This document shows positions 3,932-5,833 of a DNA stretch of 5,833 bases, in pieces. A program made the translations under genes and the position numbers. The DNA lies in NCBI GenBank assembly GCA_905209135.1, contig CAJLRT010000081.1, forward strand, positions 1 to 5,833, read 5' to 3'. A model generated the notes under the pieces. It did not search any database, had not been told where the DNA came from, and was given only the letters and a program-made list of their open reading frames with translations. Origin of the DNA: an uncultured Eubacteriales bacterium (GTDB taxonomy: Bacteria > Bacillota > Clostridia > Oscillospirales > UMGS1783). Positions within the stretch are counted from its first letter, which is position 1. Each line of letters begins with the position of its first letter.

Positions 3932-5758
3932 ATGAGTACAAAGAGAATACAGTGGCTTTATATGCTGGGCGATATCCTTCTCAGCATGCTCGCCGTTTTC
4001 ACTGCAATCCTGCTGCGCTTTGAGGGCCGGCACATCAACGATATCGCGATCTATCTGATTGTGGCGCCGCTGTCGGTCGTCCTGGCAAGTTATATACTCG
4101 GCACATACAGCAGCATCTGGGCGTACATGGGCTTTTCCGACGTGTTCCGGCAGTTTGCGTCCTCTCTGCTTTCAGCCTGCGTCTTTTTCTTCATCAAGTA
4201 TACCGGCCTCTATCCGATCTGGGCGACTGTCGTCGTCATCTATTTCGGCCTTGTATTCGTGCTGACAACCGGCATACGGATCATCCCGCGCTTCCGGCAC
4301 TGGCTGCGCGCCCAGCGCACCTCGGGCGACCGCAGCGTAAAGCGCGCCGTCATCATCGGCGCGGGTACGACCGGGGCAATGCTCATCAAGCGCCTGCTGG
4401 AGAGCCCGGAGGAGGGCATCTATCCCGTCGCCGCGCTGGACAGCGACCCGGACAAGCATGGAATGCGCATCGCGGGCGTCAAAGTGCTCGGGGATGTGGA
4501 CAGGCTGGACAGCGCCGTGCGCAAACACAGCGCCACGGACGTCATTCTCGCCATCCCGTCGATTGATTCCATGGACGTCGCCAGCATCTATGAAGTGTGC
4601 AAGCAGGTGGGGGTGCGGCTGCGCATCTACCAGAGCGCGATCGACGCGCGCGGCTATCTCTCCGGCGGCCGGCACGCGCTTCGCGACGTTTCCATCCAGG
4701 ACCTGCTCTTCCGCAAAAGCGTGGAGCCGGATATGCGCGAAGTCGTCAAGTTTATTCAGGACAAAACCGTCCTCGTCACCGGCGGCGCGGGATCTATCGG
4801 CAGCGAGCTTTGCCGCCAGGTCCTCATGCAGGGCTGCAAAAAGCTCATTGTGCTCGATTTTCATGAGAACGGCCTGTTTGAGATCAACGAAGAGCTCAAG
4901 CCCCGCTTCGGCTCCGACCGCTACCAGATCGTTCTCGCCTCCATCCGGGACCGCGAACGGCTGGAGTCCGTGTTTGAGGACTACCGGCCCGACATCGTGT
5001 TCCACGCCGCGGCGCACAAGCATGTGCCCATGATGGAGATCAATCCCTGCGAAGCGGTTAAAAACAACGTGTTCGGAACAAAGAACGTATTGGAATGCTG
5101 CATCGCGTACAAGGTCAAGCGCTGCATCCTGATCTCCACGGACAAGGCGGTGAACACGACCAACGTCATGGGCGCCACCAAACGCGTGGCGGAACTGCTC
5201 GTGCAGTCGCTCAACGGCCACGGCTGCGAGTTTGCGGCCGTGCGTTTCGGCAACGTCCTCGGCTCCAACGGCAGCGTGGTGCACACCTTCCAGCGGCAGA
5301 TCGACCAGGGCGGCCCGGTCACCGTCACCCACCGCGATATCACGCGCTATTTCATGACCATCCCCGAGGCCGTGTCGCTGGTTTTGTCCGCCGGCGCGCT
5401 CGCAAAGGGCGGAGAGATATTTGTGCTGGATATGGGCAGTCCGGTTAAGATCTATGACCTCGCCACCGATATGATACGCCTTTCCGGCTATGAACCGGGC
5501 CGCGATATCAAAATCGAAATCACAGGCCTGCGGCCCGGCGAAAAATGTTTTGAGGAGCTTGTGCAGGCGGACGAGTCGATTGATACCACGTCGCACGAGA
5601 AAATCTTTGTCATGAAATCGGAGCCGGTCAATTCATCGCTCGTTTTGGACAGCGTGTACAGCCTGCACCAGGTGCTGGAGCAGGACGATGAGCAGGCCGT
5701 GCGCACGGCGCTGTTCAGCCTTGTACAGCGGGATATGCACCGGAAAACGGCCGAATAA
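3932..5758 (+). CDS. Membrane-bound UDP-sugar 4,6-dehydratase (PglF/WbpM/CapD type)
   Basis: Removes water from a UDP-HexNAc, most likely UDP-GlcNAc, giving the 4-keto-6-deoxy sugar (C5-retaining, by analogy with PglF and WbpM). The 608 residues match the long family form. About four membrane segments (roughly 8-28, 38-58, 74-92, 96-114) are followed by a first Rossmann-like domain with GAGTTG at 143-148, then the catalytic short-chain dehydrogenase domain with VTGGAGSIGS at 282-291. The Thr403-Asp404-Lys405 triad lies in ISTDKAVN; Met413 stands where classic members of the superfamily have Tyr, and Lys417 follows, as is normal for this subfamily. The usual NPTN is NTTN here (408-411). RPGEK at 534-538 lies in the sugar-nucleotide end. 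ATG 3932 has AAGGAG five bases upstream. It has its own promoter and a terminator behind it. Its product is the expected substrate of the aminotransferase at 1235-2446. Confidence 0.95.
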   Translation: MSTKRIQWLYMLGDILLSMLAVFTAILLRFEGRHINDIAIYLIVAPLSVVLASYILGTYSSIWAYMGFSDVFRQFASSLLSACVFFFIKYTGLYPIWATVVVIYFGLVFVLTTGIRIIPRFRHWLRAQRTSGDRSVKRAVIIGAGTTGAMLIKRLLESPEEGIYPVAALDSDPDKHGMRIAGVKVLGDVDRLDSAVRKHSATDVILAIPSIDSMDVASIYEVCKQVGVRLRIYQSAIDARGYLSGGRHALRDVSIQDLLFRKSVEPDMREVVKFIQDKTVLVTGGAGSIGSELCRQVLMQGCKKLIVLDFHENGLFEINEELKPRFGSDRYQIVLASIRDRERLESVFEDYRPDIVFHAAAHKHVPMMEINPCEAVKNNVFGTKNVLECCIAYKVKRCILISTDKAVNTTNVMGATKRVAELLVQSLNGHGCEFAAVRFGNVLGSNGSVVHTFQRQIDQGGPVTVTHRDITRYFMTIPEAVSLVLSAGALAKGGEIFVLDMGSPVKIYDLATDMIRLSGYEPGRDIKIEITGLRPGEKCFEELVQADESIDTTSHEKIFVMKSEPVNSSLVLDSVYSLHQVLEQDDEQAVRTALFSLVQRDMHRKTAE

Positions 5759-5783
5759 CAATACGCATAGCCAACAATGCAGG

Positions 5784-5815
5784 GGGCGCGCAGTTATCTT
5801 AACTGCGCGCCCTTT
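5784..5815 (+). terminator. Intrinsic terminator after the dehydratase
   Basis: GGGCGCGCAGTTA (5784-5796) and TAACTGCGCGCCC (5800-5812) form a perfect 13-pair stem with a TCT loop, followed by only three T (5813-5815). The stem is very stable; the T-run is short, so release may be incomplete. It starts 26 bases after the dehydratase stop and closes the rightward unit. Confidence 0.8.
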
Positions 5816-5833
5816 CGGCGTCCGTCTATTTGT

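Noticed and set aside
1487..4033. Leftward open frame of 848 residues opposite the sugar operon
   Set aside because: It spans three well-supported genes on the other strand; composition is shadow-like and no motif is recognisable.
4334..5188. Met413 in place of the usual catalytic Tyr in the dehydratase as a sign of lost activity
   Set aside because: PglF/WbpM-type dehydratases normally have Met there and use the Thr-Asp-Lys set, which is intact.
4172..5596. Leftward open frame of 474 residues opposite the dehydratase
   Set aside because: It is a His/Asp/Ala-rich antisense shadow of a gene whose motifs are complete on the plus strand.

Overview
The window looks like a chromosomal segment of a GC-rich member of the Clostridia (Firmicutes; perhaps Oscillospiraceae-like). 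The pointers are sigma-A type promoters with TATAAT boxes, strong AAGGAG/AAAGGAG ribosome binding sites, one likely TTG start, GC-rich coding sequence set against AT-richer promoters, and gene types common in that class. The taxonomic call is an inference from style, not from a marker gene.

Layout. Leftward, 1-893: the N-terminal part of a PiT-family inorganic phosphate transporter, cut by the window edge. Its sequence stops looking like the family in the last 60 bases (1-60). Positions 894-1234 form a 341-base divergent control region. It holds a leftward promoter for the transporter, a rightward TTGACG-17-TATAAT promoter whose -35 box lies in a 9-bp-arm inverted repeat, and a leader of about 194 nt with a terminator-like hairpin and a competing fold. 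Rightward, 1235-3787: three tightly packed genes, namely a DegT/DnrJ/EryC1/StrS sugar aminotransferase, a PglC-like phosphoglycosyl transferase, and QueH (epoxyqueuosine reductase). A second promoter (3812-3839) and a structured leader precede a long membrane-bound UDP-sugar 4,6-dehydratase of the PglF/WbpM/CapD type (3932-5758). A strong hairpin terminator (5784-5815) closes the unit.

How the genes fit together. The dehydratase would convert a UDP-HexNAc, most likely UDP-GlcNAc, to its 4-keto-6-deoxy form. The aminotransferase would add an amino group at C4. The phosphoglycosyl transferase would load the sugar-1-phosphate onto undecaprenyl phosphate at the cytoplasmic membrane face. This is the opening of a bacillosamine-type pathway for a surface glycan or glycoprotein. 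No N-acetyltransferase (PglD type), glycosyltransferase, flippase or polymerase is present, and the terminator suggests none is co-transcribed downstream. QueH belongs to tRNA queuosine modification and is a passenger by known function. I found no RNA gene, mobile element, CRISPR array or clearly new protein family. The most unusual parts are the abrupt change in the transporter's C-terminal sequence and the structured control region at 993-1234.
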